A stretch of 64,000 nt of DNA, taken from positions 186,001-250,000 of the forward strand of contig NZ_SRLH01000006.1 of NCBI RefSeq assembly GCF_004745595.1, in the 5' to 3' direction. This document shows, in pieces, positions 18,202 through 27,997 of this stretch. Origin of the DNA: Flavobacterium humi (GTDB taxonomy: Bacteria > Bacteroidota > Bacteroidia > Flavobacteriales > Flavobacteriaceae). A program made the position numbers and the translations under genes. The notes under the pieces are model-generated. The model had not been told where the DNA came from. It did no database searches and saw nothing but the letters and a program-made list of their open reading frames with translations. The stretch's first letter is position 1. The number at the start of each line of letters is the position of its first letter.

Positions 18202-18651
18202 ATGAGTAATACATCAGTGCATATAACAGGTTTTTCAGAAAACAGCAACCAGTTTGTGGTCCAGTCACAAGGGTTCAATGTCAGGATAAGCAACCATATT
18301 TCCAATGGGAATACAAACGATCCAAGCCCGGCGGAATTCCTGCTGGCCGGTTTTGCAGGAAGCATCAACGCGGTGGGCAAAATAGTGGCCAAAGAGCTTG
18401 GAATCGAGTTGGAATCTTTATTTGTGGAAATTTCAGGGGAACTGCAAACCAAAAAAGCCGAAGGCCTCCGTACCCGTTCCAGGGCAGGTTTCAGGAAAAT
18501 AGAAGTAGTGGTAAAACCTATTTCTGATGCGCCCCTCGGGCTTCTGAAGCAATGGATCGATGAAGTCAAGGAAAGATGTCCATTAAGGGATAATCTAATC
18601 AATGCAACACCGGTCCAGCTTACCTTATTGAAAGAATTTAAAGCAGCGTAA
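18202..18651 (+). CDS. OsmC-family protein lacking the first active-site cysteine
   Basis: OsmC/Ohr-fold protein of 149 residues. DPSPAEFLLAGFAGSINAVG aligns with the family segment that normally carries the peroxidatic Cys (AGxxGC), but here the residue is Ser. The second conserved Cys is present in ERCPLRDNL. Without the first Cys, the thiol peroxidase cycle of the family should not run, so a binding or other catalytic role is possible. It lies between the 58-residue ORF and metX. A second, complete OsmC-family gene lies three genes downstream. Confidence 0.88.
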   Translation: MSNTSVHITGFSENSNQFVVQSQGFNVRISNHISNGNTNDPSPAEFLLAGFAGSINAVGKIVAKELGIELESLFVEISGELQTKKAEGLRTRSRAGFRKIEVVVKPISDAPLGLLKQWIDEVKERCPLRDNLINATPVQLTLLKEFKAA

Positions 18652-18715
18652 GCGATACAAGTACAATTGATTTCTTTAATAGAGAATCTAATTTAGTTTT
18701 TGTTTTTTGTTTGTT

Positions 18716-18753
18716 AAGACTGTCTTCAAAGTTTAGGTTGAAGGCAGTCTTTT
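18716..18753 (+). terminator. Hairpin between the OsmC-family gene and metX
   Basis: AAGACTGTCTTCAA and TTGAAGGCAGTCTT form a 14-bp stem with one G-U pair and an 8-nt loop. Only four T follow, then an A run, so it may be a leaky terminator, a processing signal or a transcript-stabilising hairpin within the operon. Confidence 0.5.
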
Positions 18754-18768
18754 AAAAAAAATAGTACA

Positions 18769-19740
18769 GTGGGAAATTTACATACAATAGATCTTTTTGA
18801 TATCGGTTTAGAGAAAGGGAAACACATCAAGCACCTTCCTCTTTTTTACCAGATTTTCGGCCAGCCTGCACACAAAGCACCGGTGGTATTGGTCAACCAT
18901 GCCCTGACCGGAAACTCTCAGGTAATTGGCGAAAACGGCTGGTGGAATGACCTTATCGGGGATGGGAAAACAATCGACACCAGCCAATACTGCATAATAG
19001 CCTTTAATATTCCGGGCAACGGGTTTGACGGAGATCCAACTAACCTGATCCAAAACTATAAGGATTTTACAGCCAAAGACATCGCTGCCATTTTTTGGAA
19101 AGGATTACAGTCTTTAGGAATCACAGAACTTTTTGCCGCTATCGGCGGAAGCTTGGGCGGCGGCATTGCCTGGGAAATGGCTTTTTTAAAACCCCAAAGC
19201 ATCCGTCACTGCATTCCTGTAGCCACACACTGGAAAGCTACTGACTGGCTCATTGCCAACGTCCTGGTGCAGGATGCGATCTTGAATAATTCTAAAAACC
19301 CCATACACGACGCCCGTTTGCATGCCATGCTGCTGTACCGGTCGCCACAATCGCTAAAGCAGAAATTCAATACTGAAAAAGAAAAGGACCGGGAACTGTA
19401 CCAAATCGAAAGCTGGCTGGCCCACCATGGCAATAAGCTGCAAAACCGTTTCCAGTTGCCGGCATACAAACTGATGAACCATCTGTTGAAAACGATAGGA
19501 GAAACTTCCAGCCAGGACAGTTGGGAAACCTTCAGCAGGGAAACAAAATCGGAAATACACCTTGTGGGGATCAACAGCGATTATTTTTTTACGCCCGACG
19601 AAAATGCCGAAACCTATCACAAATGGAAAAATACAGGATTGAAAATCAGTTACCATGAAATCGATTCGATCCATGGCCACGATGCTTTCCTGATAGAATT
19701 TGAACAACTGGGACGCTTTTTAAAACCAATATTCAGCTAA
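18769..19740 (+). CDS. metX: Homoserine O-acetyltransferase-like alpha/beta hydrolase
   Basis: Acylates the homoserine hydroxyl in the first committed step of methionine synthesis. The start is a GTG at 18769; no upstream ATG is in frame. Family features are the oxyanion region VNHALTGNSQV, the nucleophile elbow GGSLGGGIAWE with the catalytic Ser, and the C-terminal HGHDAFLIE with the catalytic His. At 323 residues it is somewhat shorter than typical MetX (about 350-380), with reduced lid segments. The neighbouring aspartokinase-homoserine dehydrogenase supplies homoserine, and MetZ uses its product. Acetyl versus succinyl donor cannot be decided here. Confidence 0.88.
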   Translation: MGNLHTIDLFDIGLEKGKHIKHLPLFYQIFGQPAHKAPVVLVNHALTGNSQVIGENGWWNDLIGDGKTIDTSQYCIIAFNIPGNGFDGDPTNLIQNYKDFTAKDIAAIFWKGLQSLGITELFAAIGGSLGGGIAWEMAFLKPQSIRHCIPVATHWKATDWLIANVLVQDAILNNSKNPIHDARLHAMLLYRSPQSLKQKFNTEKEKDRELYQIESWLAHHGNKLQNRFQLPAYKLMNHLLKTIGETSSQDSWETFSRETKSEIHLVGINSDYFFTPDENAETYHKWKNTGLKISYHEIDSIHGHDAFLIEFEQLGRFLKPIFS

Positions 19741-19781
19741 ATAATTACAAACATCATAAACATAAAACAAAACAAGAAAAA

Positions 19782-22190
19782 ATGAAAATATTAAAATTTG
19801 GAGGAAAATCACTTTCCAATGGAGAAGGGATTGAGCAGGTGGTCAACATTATTGCGAAGCGTTTTTTTGACGGGGAACCTATTGCTGTTGTCGTTTCGGC
19901 ACGTGGGAATGCCACCGACGAACTTATAGAAATACTGGACCTGGCGCAATCAGGGAAACCTTACGCGGCACGTTTTGATGAATTTACGGCTTATCAGCAA
20001 GAAGGTATCGCGCTTTCTTTTTTCGAAGAAGAATTCTCAACACTATCGAAATTATTCGAAGGAGTCAGCTTGTTGGGCGATTACAGCGAAAAAATCAAAG
20101 ACCAGATCATAGCCTTCGGTGAGATCCTTTCGGCAAAATATGTCACCGGAATCCTGAACCAGAAAGGGCTTAAGGCAAAATATACCGATGCCAGGGAACT
20201 AATCAAAACCGATGCTAATTTCGGGAACGCCCAACCTATCGAAACCGTTTCCAAAAAAAATGTCCTTGGTTTTTTTGATTCCAAGGAAGAAATATATATC
20301 GTGACCGGCTTCATTTCATCTACCCTAAACGGTGAAACAACCACATTGGGAAGAAACGGCAGCAATTACACGGCCTCCTTGCTGGCTAATTATCTCGATG
20401 CGGAAGAATTCCAGAATTTCACCCACGTTGATGGGATTTACACCGCCAATCCGGAATTGGTTTCCGATGCGAAAAAAATTGAAAGGCTCTCTTTTAACGA
20501 GGCTAACGAGCTGGCTAATTTCGGGACCAACATCCTTCATGCCAAAACCATTATCCCTTTGGTCGAAAAAAACATCCCGCTCCGCATCCTCAATACTTTC
20601 AATCCTGATAGCGAAGGAACCCTGATTACTTCCGAACAAACGGACGAAGGCATCAAATCGCTTTCGGTCCTCAATAATGTTTCGCTGTTAAACCTTGAAG
20701 GAAGAGGATTGCTCGGCAAAACAGGTGTCGATGCCAGGATTTTTAAGGTAATGGCCGACAATGCGATCAGTGTGAGTATTATTTCCCAAGGTTCTTCCGA
20801 AAGAGGGATTGGCATTGTAGTCAATACTGATAAAGCTTCGGAAGCGTTGATCGGCCTTGAAAAAGAATTCGAAACCGATTTTTATACCCGGGATGTCAAC
20901 AGGATTACGGTAGATGATAATATTTCGGTTATTTCAATCATAGGGCAGGACTTGAGTACTTTCCACAAGCCATACACGGCGCTGATCAAAAATAAAATCG
21001 TCCCTATTTTGTTCAACAATACAACCACGGGCCGGAACATCAGTTTGGTGATCCAGAAATCAGATTTAAAAAGAGCACTTAATGTCATCCACGGGGAAAT
21101 TTTCGGTGTGACCAAAAAAATCAATATTGCCGTTTTCGGGCATGGCGTGGTAGGCGGGACATTAATTAGCCAAATCCTGGCTTCAGCCCAAAAAATCGAG
21201 GAAAGGAAAGGCATCAGGCTGAATCTTTTTGCCATTGCCAATTCTAAAAAACTGTTGCTGAAGAAAAACGGCAATACGCAAAACTGGAAGCAGGAAATTG
21301 CCGAAAAAGGCGTGCCATATACCATTCATGATGTGGTGAATTTTGCCAGGGAAAACCATTTGGAAAACCTTATTGCTATTGACAATACGGCCAGCAAGAA
21401 TTTTGCCGAGAATTATTTTGAGTTGATTGAGAACAGCTTCGATTTGGTTTCTTCCAATAAAATTGCCAACACATTGCAATATGGTTTTTATAAAAAATTG
21501 CGGAAGGCATTAGCCAAAAACCAAAAGACGTATTTGTATGAAACCAATGTAGGTGCAGGTTTACCACTGATTGACACTATTAAATTACTGCATCTTTCCG
21601 GAGAGAATATCACCCGGATCAAAGGCGTTTTTTCCGGATCTTTGAGTTTTCTTTTCAATCATTTTTCAAACGAAGACAAGAAATTCAGCGAAGTGCTCAA
21701 AGAAGCCATCAGCAACGGTTATACTGAACCCGACCCAAGGGAAGATTTGTGTGGGAATGATGTGGCCCGGAAATTATTGATCCTGGCGCGGGAACTTGAC
21801 CTGCAGAATGAATTCGACGAAATCAAGATCCAAAACCTTATCCCGGAACCGCTTAGGGATTTGTCAACACCGGAATTCCTGATTAACCTCCACGAACTTG
21901 ACGATCATTACAATAAACTGAAAATCAGTCAAAAAAGCGGCAATGTACTGCGTTATGTAGGCGAGCTTTCCGGAGATTTGCAACAAGACAAGGGAACGCT
22001 TGAAGTAAAACTGGTGTCTATTCCTGAGAGTTCTGCCTTAGGACAGCTCAAAGGTTCCGATTCCCTTTTTGAAATCTATACGGAATCTTATGGTGAAAGG
22101 CCGATTGTCATCCAAGGTGCCGGAGCAGGTGCTTCCGTAACGGCCAGAGGTGTTTTTGGAGATATTTTAAGAATTGCAGATAAAGGATAA
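19782..22190 (+). CDS. thrA: Bifunctional aspartokinase / homoserine dehydrogenase
   Basis: Fused enzyme of 802 residues. It phosphorylates aspartate (N-terminal kinase, about 1-290, followed by ACT regulatory domains to about 440) and reduces aspartate semialdehyde to homoserine (C-terminal part from about 450). The dehydrogenase shows the nucleotide loop FGHGVVGGTL, GVFSGSLSFLFN and DPREDLCGNDVARK. The kinase start reads KFGGKSLSNGEG, where most aspartokinases have KFGGTS. Its place between metX and metZ suggests that it feeds methionine rather than threonine, like MetL in enterics. The symbol thrA is by architecture only. It would be controlled by the upstream leader. Confidence 0.94.
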   Translation: MKILKFGGKSLSNGEGIEQVVNIIAKRFFDGEPIAVVVSARGNATDELIEILDLAQSGKPYAARFDEFTAYQQEGIALSFFEEEFSTLSKLFEGVSLLGDYSEKIKDQIIAFGEILSAKYVTGILNQKGLKAKYTDARELIKTDANFGNAQPIETVSKKNVLGFFDSKEEIYIVTGFISSTLNGETTTLGRNGSNYTASLLANYLDAEEFQNFTHVDGIYTANPELVSDAKKIERLSFNEANELANFGTNILHAKTIIPLVEKNIPLRILNTFNPDSEGTLITSEQTDEGIKSLSVLNNVSLLNLEGRGLLGKTGVDARIFKVMADNAISVSIISQGSSERGIGIVVNTDKASEALIGLEKEFETDFYTRDVNRITVDDNISVISIIGQDLSTFHKPYTALIKNKIVPILFNNTTTGRNISLVIQKSDLKRALNVIHGEIFGVTKKINIAVFGHGVVGGTLISQILASAQKIEERKGIRLNLFAIANSKKLLLKKNGNTQNWKQEIAEKGVPYTIHDVVNFARENHLENLIAIDNTASKNFAENYFELIENSFDLVSSNKIANTLQYGFYKKLRKALAKNQKTYLYETNVGAGLPLIDTIKLLHLSGENITRIKGVFSGSLSFLFNHFSNEDKKFSEVLKEAISNGYTEPDPREDLCGNDVARKLLILARELDLQNEFDEIKIQNLIPEPLRDLSTPEFLINLHELDDHYNKLKISQKSGNVLRYVGELSGDLQQDKGTLEVKLVSIPESSALGQLKGSDSLFEIYTESYGERPIVIQGAGAGASVTARGVFGDILRIADKG

Positions 22191-22194
22191 CGTT

Positions 22195-22614
22195 ATGAAA
22201 ATCACACTCAAAAGAATCAATGAAAATTACCATTTCGAACTGCAGAACGAACGTGGCCATAAAGTGTATTTAGACAGCCGGGCCGAATTTGGCGGCAATG
22301 ACCTGGCGCCAAGCCCAATGGAATTACTCCTCATGGGCGTAGCAGGTTGCAGCGCGATCGATATTATTTCCATCCTGAAAAAGCAACGCCAGGAAATTAC
22401 AGGGTATTACGCTGAGGTTGAAGGAGAAAGAGTTCAAATTGAAGAAGCGAAACCATTTAAGGAAATAAAGGTTACCATATATCTTGAAGGCACAATTGAC
22501 GAAGAAAAAGCCCAAAAAGCAGCACAGCTTTCGTTCGAGAAATACTGTTCCGTTTCCAAGACGATTGAGCCGACCGCCACGATCCATTACCAAATAAAAA
22601 CAAACAACAAATAA
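22195..22614 (+). CDS. OsmC-family protein with both active-site cysteines
   Basis: OsmC/Ohr-family protein of 139 residues from the ATG at 22195, four nt after the aspartokinase-homoserine dehydrogenase stop; an in-frame TTG at 22174 would overlap that gene and is less likely. It keeps both family cysteines, in MGVAGCSAID and EKYCSVSKT, so it may reduce organic peroxides or other small oxidised compounds. Its position between the homoserine genes and the sulfhydrylase is suggestive of handling sulfur or oxidised thiol intermediates, which is my inference. Confidence 0.88.
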   Translation: MKITLKRINENYHFELQNERGHKVYLDSRAEFGGNDLAPSPMELLLMGVAGCSAIDIISILKKQRQEITGYYAEVEGERVQIEEAKPFKEIKVTIYLEGTIDEEKAQKAAQLSFEKYCSVSKTIEPTATIHYQIKTNNK

Positions 22615-22615
22615 T

Positions 22616-23788
22616 ATGAGCAATCCATCATCCGGGTTCGAAACCCAAGCCATCAGGACGCAGGCAGAGCGTTCGCATTACCTGGAGCATTCGGTTCCGC
22701 TGTACCTGACATCGAGTTTTATTTTTGAAGATGCCGAAGACATGCGCGCTTCTTTCGCCGAAGAAAAAGAGAAGAATATCTACAGCCGTTTCACAAATCC
22801 CAATACCTCCGAATTTGTAGAGAAAATTTGCCAGATGGAAGGCGCCCCGGCAGGTTATGCCTTTGCTACGGGAATGGCTGCGGTATATTCTACTTTTGCG
22901 GCTTTGCTAAATTCCGGGGACCATATTGTTTCTGTCGGAAGTGTTTTCGGCTCGACCCACACCTTGTTTACCAAATATTTCCCAAAATGGAACATCACCA
23001 CGAGTTATTTCGACATTAACAAACCGGAAACGATAGAAAGCGCCATCCAGCCCAATACCAAAATCCTTTTTGCAGAATCCCCGACGAATCCTGCGGTAGA
23101 TATCATTGATTTGGAATTACTGGGTGAAATCGCCCGCAAACACAACCTGATCTTGATCATTGACAATTGTTTTGCCACGCCATACATCCAAAATCCAATC
23201 CAATTCGGTGCCGATTTAGTCATTCATTCGGCCACAAAATTAATCGATGGGCAAGGACGGGTTTTAGGTGGAATTGCCGTAGGACGGGAAGATTTGATCC
23301 GGGAGATTTACCTTTTCTCCAGGAATACCGGCCCGGCTTTGTCGCCGTTCAATGCCTGGGTATTGTCAAAAAGCCTCGAAACGTTGCCGGTAAGGGTGGA
23401 AAAACATTGTGAAAATGCCCTCAAAGTGGCTGAATTCCTGGAAAGCCATCCTAATGTAAAACAAGTGAAATACCCTTTCCTGAAATCGCATCCGCAATAC
23501 GAAACCGCTAAAAAACAAATGCGCCTGGGAGGTAATATCATCGCTTTTGAAATACAAGGAGGCATCAGTGCTGGGCGGAAGTTTATCGATAAAATACAAT
23601 TGTGCTCCCTTTCTGCCAATTTGGGGGACACCCGGACAATCGTCACGCATCCGGCCTCGACCACGCACAGCAAACTGACCGAAGAAGAACGTTTGGCTGT
23701 CAGCATAACCGATGGATTGGTACGGGTTTCGGTAGGATTGGAAACCGTTGCCGATGTCATCAACGATTTGAAGCAGGCATTGGAATGA
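22616..23788 (+). CDS. metZ: O-succinyl/acetylhomoserine sulfhydrylase
   Basis: PLP enzyme of the Cys/Met metabolism family that makes homocysteine from acylated homoserine and sulfide. Full length at 390 residues. It shows YSRFTNPNTSEFVEK, the FATGMAAVY segment, the aldimine Lys208 in HSATKLIDGQGR, and the C-terminal LGDTRTIVTHPASTTHSKL. DGQGRVLGG is typical of the MetZ branch rather than cystathionine gamma-synthase. It starts one base after the OsmC-family stop and ends the operon that begins after the tandem leaders. Its product feeds the MetH genes downstream. Confidence 0.92.
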   Translation: MSNPSSGFETQAIRTQAERSHYLEHSVPLYLTSSFIFEDAEDMRASFAEEKEKNIYSRFTNPNTSEFVEKICQMEGAPAGYAFATGMAAVYSTFAALLNSGDHIVSVGSVFGSTHTLFTKYFPKWNITTSYFDINKPETIESAIQPNTKILFAESPTNPAVDIIDLELLGEIARKHNLILIIDNCFATPYIQNPIQFGADLVIHSATKLIDGQGRVLGGIAVGREDLIREIYLFSRNTGPALSPFNAWVLSKSLETLPVRVEKHCENALKVAEFLESHPNVKQVKYPFLKSHPQYETAKKQMRLGGNIIAFEIQGGISAGRKFIDKIQLCSLSANLGDTRTIVTHPASTTHSKLTEEERLAVSITDGLVRVSVGLETVADVINDLKQALE

Positions 23789-23918
23789 TTTTTAACAATA
23801 AAAAAGAAAGAAACCGGAAAAATAATTTACAAATCATGTTGTAGGTAGTTTATAAATCTGTTTTGGAATCAAAAAAAGGCATTGTGTAGAAAATATTTCT
23901 AAATCTGATTTTTATTAT

Positions 23919-23926
23919 TACATTTG
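23919..23926 (+). promoter_or_regulatory. TAnnTTTG promoter box for metH
   Basis: TACATTTG, a perfect -7 box, lies about 20 nt before the SAM-I aptamer. No clear -33 element at standard spacing is visible. Confidence 0.55.
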
Positions 23927-23945
23927 CACCGTTCATAATCATGCT

Positions 23946-24070
23946 GATTGTTATCACGAAAGCTGGAGGGAATAGACCCGATGAAAGCTTAGCAACCCTT
24001 TACCACAAAGAAGGTGCTACATTCTAACCGGAAACCGATTCATTTCAGGAACCCGGACAGATAACCAAGA
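23946..24070 (+). promoter_or_regulatory. SAM-I (S-box) riboswitch
   Basis: P1 is GTTATC (23950-23955) with GATAAC (24060-24065). Between them come the S-box hallmarks in order: GCTGGAGGGAATAGACCCG, ATGAAAGCTTAGCAACC, then GAAGGTGCTACATTCTAACC. It controls the split metH genes and possibly metF. A second GATAACAA copy at 24092-24099 could pair with TTGTTATC (23948-23955) over eight bases and may belong to the switching mechanism. Confidence 0.92.
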
Positions 24071-24271
24071 GGAATTTTTCTCCCTTTCCACGATAACAAA
24101 TTATAGAGTATGCTGAGCTATCGAAGCATTTAAACGGCTGGTGCATTTTTGCTACCTGTTTCCCGATCCTTACGATTTCCTGCCATAAAGGCGAAATGGT
24201 TTCGGTCGGGGCCGAATGTCAAACGTTAAGAATCTCCGGATTTCTGGGTAAACCTTTGTGAAATAACAAAT
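24071..24271 (+). other. Long metH leader downstream of the riboswitch
   Basis: About 200 nt without a convincing ORF. It can fold small hairpins (ATGCT/AGCAT at 24110-24130 and GGTGCA/TGCTACC at 24139-24155) but shows no intrinsic terminator with a T run. The expression platform is therefore not obvious and could act on translation. Confidence 0.5.
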
Positions 24272-25261
24272 ATGTCAAAAATAACCGAAGCAATACAGGA
24301 AAGGATCCTCGTCCTTGACGGCGCCATGGGAACCATGCTGCAGCGCTATAATTTTTCCGAAGAAGATTTTCGGGGAGCGCGTTTCAAGGATTTTCCACAT
24401 CCCTTAAAAGGGAATAACGATTTGCTGTCCATTACGCAGCCCGAAGCAGTCAAGGAAGTGCACCGCCAGTATTTTAAGGCTGGCGCCGATATAGTCGAAA
24501 CCAATACTTTTTCCGGTACCACGATTGGTATGGCTGATTACCATCTGGAAGATTTCGTATACGAACTGAATTTCGAATCGGCTAAAATTGCCCGCGAAGT
24601 GGCAAACGAATTTACAGACAGGCCCCGTTATGTAGCGGGTTCTATCGGGCCCACAAACAGGACGGCGTCTATGTCCCCGGATGTAAACGATCCTGGCTAC
24701 CGTGCCGTGACCTTCGATGATTTGCGCATCGCCTACAAACAGCAGGCGGAAGCTTTGCTCGATGGCGGCTGCGACCTACTTTTAGTGGAAACCATTTTTG
24801 ATACGCTCAATGCCAAAGCAGCACTTTTTGCTATTGAAGAAGTCAAGGAAGAACGCAACCTGGATATCCCGGTTATGGTTTCTGGAACAATCACAGATGC
24901 TTCCGGCAGGACATTATCCGGGCAAACCGTTGAAGCATTTTTAATTTCCGTTTCCCACATTCCTTTGTTGAGCGTGGGGTTCAACTGTGCCTTAGGAGCC
25001 GATTTGCTTAAACCGTACCTTAAAGTGCTCTCGCAGAATACTTCTTTTAATATATCTGCGCATCCTAATGCAGGGTTGCCGAACGCTTTCGGGGAATATG
25101 ACGAAACCCCGAAGCAAACACAGGCACTCATCAAGGAATACCTGGAAGACAACCTTGTCAATATTATTGGCGGCTGTTGCGGGACAACCCCGGAGCATAT
25201 TCGCATGATTGCCGAAATAGCTAAAGAATACAAACCTAGAAAAGCACAAATAATTGCCTAA
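24272..25261 (+). CDS. metH: MetH N-terminal part: homocysteine S-methyltransferase subunit
   Basis: Zn-dependent homocysteine-binding domain of cobalamin-dependent methionine synthase, encoded as a separate 329-residue protein. It starts [20 protein letters not shown]. The zinc cysteines are in VGFNCALG and [11 protein letters not shown]. The TAA overlaps the ATG of the next gene (TAATG), so the two halves should be made together. In E. coli both halves are one chain of about 1,227 residues, and the sum here (329 + 892) is nearly the same. It is controlled by the SAM-I riboswitch upstream. Confidence 0.94.
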   Translation: MSKITEAIQERILVLDGAMGTMLQRYNFSEEDFRGARFKDFPHPLKGNNDLLSITQPEAVKEVHRQYFKAGADIVETNTFSGTTIGMADYHLEDFVYELNFESAKIAREVANEFTDRPRYVAGSIGPTNRTASMSPDVNDPGYRAVTFDDLRIAYKQQAEALLDGGCDLLLVETIFDTLNAKAALFAIEEVKEERNLDIPVMVSGTITDASGRTLSGQTVEAFLISVSHIPLLSVGFNCALGADLLKPYLKVLSQNTSFNISAHPNAGLPNAFGEYDETPKQTQALIKEYLEDNLVNIIGGCCGTTPEHIRMIAEIAKEYKPRKAQIIA

Positions 25262-27939
25262 TGACTGAGGATAAGGATAGAAAGAATTTGGTATTGTCAG
25301 GATTGGAACCCCTGATTATTACACCCAACAGCGTCTTTGTAAATGTGGGCGAACGTACCAATGTAACAGGTTCCCGGAAATTCCTTCGGTTAATCAAAGA
25401 AGAAAAATACGACGAAGCGCTTGATATAGCCCGCCAGCAAGTAGAAGGCGGCGCACAAATCATCGATATCAATATGGATGAAGGTATGCTCGACGGCGTG
25501 CAGGCCATGACCAAATTCCTGAACCTGATCGCTTCCGAACCCGACATTTCCAGAGTACCGATCATGATCGACAGTTCCAAATGGGAAATCATCGAAGCGG
25601 GACTTAAAGTAGTACAAGGAAAAAGCGTCGTGAATTCCATCTCCCTAAAAGAAGGGGAAGAGGCTTTCATCCACCATGCCAAACTGATCAAACGTTACGG
25701 AGCCGCCGCAATTGTCATGGCTTTTGACGAAGTAGGCCAGGCCGATACGTACGAGCGCCGCATCGAAATCTGCCGTCGTTCCTATGATATATTGGTACAT
25801 AAAGTCCAGTTCCCGCCACAGGATATTATTTTCGATTTGAACATATTCCCCGTAGCTACCGGAATGGAAGAACACCGGCTTAATGCCCTCGATTTTTTCA
25901 GGGGGACCAAATGGGTTCGGGAAAACCTGCCGCATGCACACATTAGCGGAGGCGTCAGCAATGTTTCTTTCTCTTTCCGTGGAAACGATGTTGTCCGCGA
26001 GGCCATGCATTCCGTTTTCCTATACCACGCCATCCAAAGCGGGATGACTATGGGAATCGTCAATCCGGAAATGCTTTCTATTTATGATGATATCCCAAAG
26101 GATTTACTCGAATATGTCGAAGATGTTATCCTTAACAGAAGGGAAGACGCTACCGAAAGGCTGCTCGATTTTGCCGAAAATGTAAAAGGAGATTTAAAAA
26201 ACACCGAAAAAGCAATTCAGGAATGGCGTTCCGGTACTATCCAGGAGCGACTGACCCATTCTTTGGTCAAAGGAATCGACGAATTTATAGAAACCGATAT
26301 CGAAGAAGCCCGTTTGGCCGCCTCAAAACCCATTGAAGTCATCGAAATCAATTTGATGGCCGGAATGAATGTCGTAGGCGATTTGTTCGGCAGCGGAAAA
26401 ATGTTCCTGCCGCAAGTTGTAAAATCAGCCCGTGTCATGAAAAAAGCGGTGGCATACCTGCTTCCTTATATCGAAGCGGAAAAAGACGGAAGTTCCAGCT
26501 CGGCCGGAAAAATCCTCATGGCTACTGTAAAAGGAGACGTACACGATATCGGGAAAAATATAGTAGCTGTAGTATTGGCCTGCAACAATTATGAAATTGT
26601 AGATTTAGGAGTGATGGTTGCGCCCGAAAAAATCATTGCTGCAGCAATCGAACATAAAGTAGACATCATCGGCCTGAGCGGCTTGATTACGCCATCACTT
26701 GACGAAATGGTCTATCTGGCCAAAGAACTGGACAGGCAGGACATCAAAATCCCGATCATGATTGGCGGGGCAACTACTTCGCGTGCGCATACGGCCGTAA
26801 AAATCGCACCCCAATACCGGGAAACGGTCATCCATGTCAATGATGCCTCGCGTGCGGTAACCGTTGCCGGAAGTTTGCTTAACAGCGACAAGAAAATCTA
26901 CGCCAGTACCATCAGGGCCGAATACGACGCTTTCCGCGAAACTTTCCTCAGCCGTTCAAAAGATAAAAATTTCCTGACGATAGAACAGGCCAGGCAAAAC
27001 AAGCTTCAGCTCGACTGGTCACAATTTGAAGCAGTCACCCCGAATACCATCGGAGCAAAAACCATCGCCGTCGAATTGGAAGAATTAGTGCCTTACATAG
27101 ACTGGACACCCTTTTTCGGATCCTGGGAATTGTATGGCAAATACCCTGCGATACTAACGGATGAGGTTGTAGGGGAACAGGCCACCGCCTTATTTGCCGA
27201 TGCCCAACAAATGCTTCAGCAACTGCTCTCTGAAAAATGGCTGCAGGCCAAAGGAGTCTACGGGATTTTTCCGGCCAACCAAGTCAATGACGACGATATT
27301 GAATTGTATGATGAACACGGCAATGTGCTCGAAACCTTCCTGACTTTACGCCAGCAGGCGCAAAAAACAAAAGGAGCGCCCAATATTGCCCTGTCCGATT
27401 TCATTGCACCCAAAAACGAAGGCAAACCGGATTATATGGGAGCTTTTTGCGTGACTACCGGTTTTGGGGTCGATGCCAAAGCCAAAGCGTTCGAAGAACA
27501 GCTCGATGATTACAATTCCATCCTAATCAAAGCCTTGGGGGACCGTTTTGCAGAAGCCTTCGCTGAATACCTGCACGAAAAAGTACGGAAGGAAATCTGG
27601 GGTTACGCCTCCGATGAAAACCTCTCCAACCAGGACCTGATCCAGGAAGAATACAAAGGAATCCGCCCGGCACCCGGTTATCCCGCCTGTCCGGACCATC
27701 TGGAAAAAACCACTATCTGGAAGCTGCTGGATGTGGAAAAGAAAATAGGAGTTTCCTTAACTGAAAGCATGGCCATGTGGCCCGCATCCTCCGTTTCGGG
27801 CTATTATTTCGGGAATCCTGAAAGCAAGTATTTCGGACTCGGGAAAATCAAGGAAGACCAAGTTGCCAATTACGCCAAAAGAAGGAATATAAGCACCGAA
27901 AAAGCCACGAAATGGCTCAGTCCCAACATCGCCGATTAA
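25261..27939 (+). CDS. metH: MetH C-terminal part: folate-, cobalamin- and SAM-binding domains of methionine synthase
   Basis: 892-residue protein. The pterin-binding domain (about 20-290) has [15 protein letters not shown] and the [20 protein letters not shown] region. The helical cap and cobalamin domain follow, with the B12-ligand motif [10 protein letters not shown] (His428). The C-terminal reactivation domain shows [12 protein letters not shown], the SAM-binding signature. It transfers the methyl group from methyltetrahydrofolate through cobalamin to the homocysteine-binding partner. It starts one base inside the stop of that partner. No frameshift is needed to explain the split, since both reading frames are clean. 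Confidence 0.95.
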   Translation: MTEDKDRKNLVLSGLEPLIITPNSVFVNVGERTNVTGSRKFLRLIKEEKYDEALDIARQQVEGGAQIIDINMDEGMLDGVQAMTKFLNLIASEPDISRVPIMIDSSKWEIIEAGLKVVQGKSVVNSISLKEGEEAFIHHAKLIKRYGAAAIVMAFDEVGQADTYERRIEICRRSYDILVHKVQFPPQDIIFDLNIFPVATGMEEHRLNALDFFRGTKWVRENLPHAHISGGVSNVSFSFRGNDVVREAMHSVFLYHAIQSGMTMGIVNPEMLSIYDDIPKDLLEYVEDVILNRREDATERLLDFAENVKGDLKNTEKAIQEWRSGTIQERLTHSLVKGIDEFIETDIEEARLAASKPIEVIEINLMAGMNVVGDLFGSGKMFLPQVVKSARVMKKAVAYLLPYIEAEKDGSSSSAGKILMATVKGDVHDIGKNIVAVVLACNNYEIVDLGVMVAPEKIIAAAIEHKVDIIGLSGLITPSLDEMVYLAKELDRQDIKIPIMIGGATTSRAHTAVKIAPQYRETVIHVNDASRAVTVAGSLLNSDKKIYASTIRAEYDAFRETFLSRSKDKNFLTIEQARQNKLQLDWSQFEAVTPNTIGAKTIAVELEELVPYIDWTPFFGSWELYGKYPAILTDEVVGEQATALFADAQQMLQQLLSEKWLQAKGVYGIFPANQVNDDDIELYDEHGNVLETFLTLRQQAQKTKGAPNIALSDFIAPKNEGKPDYMGAFCVTTGFGVDAKAKAFEEQLDDYNSILIKALGDRFAEAFAEYLHEKVRKEIWGYASDENLSNQDLIQEEYKGIRPAPGYPACPDHLEKTTIWKLLDVEKKIGVSLTESMAMWPASSVSGYYFGNPESKYFGLGKIKEDQVANYAKRRNISTEKATKWLSPNIAD

Positions 27940-27997
27940 AGATTTATGCAGTCCTTCAAAATACTCATATCTCCTAATTTATAACTCATAACTGATA

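Noticed and set aside
24100..24271. Cobalamin riboswitch in the metH leader
   Set aside because: MetH needs B12, so I looked for the B12-box sequence order, but it is not there; only the SAM-I elements upstream fit.
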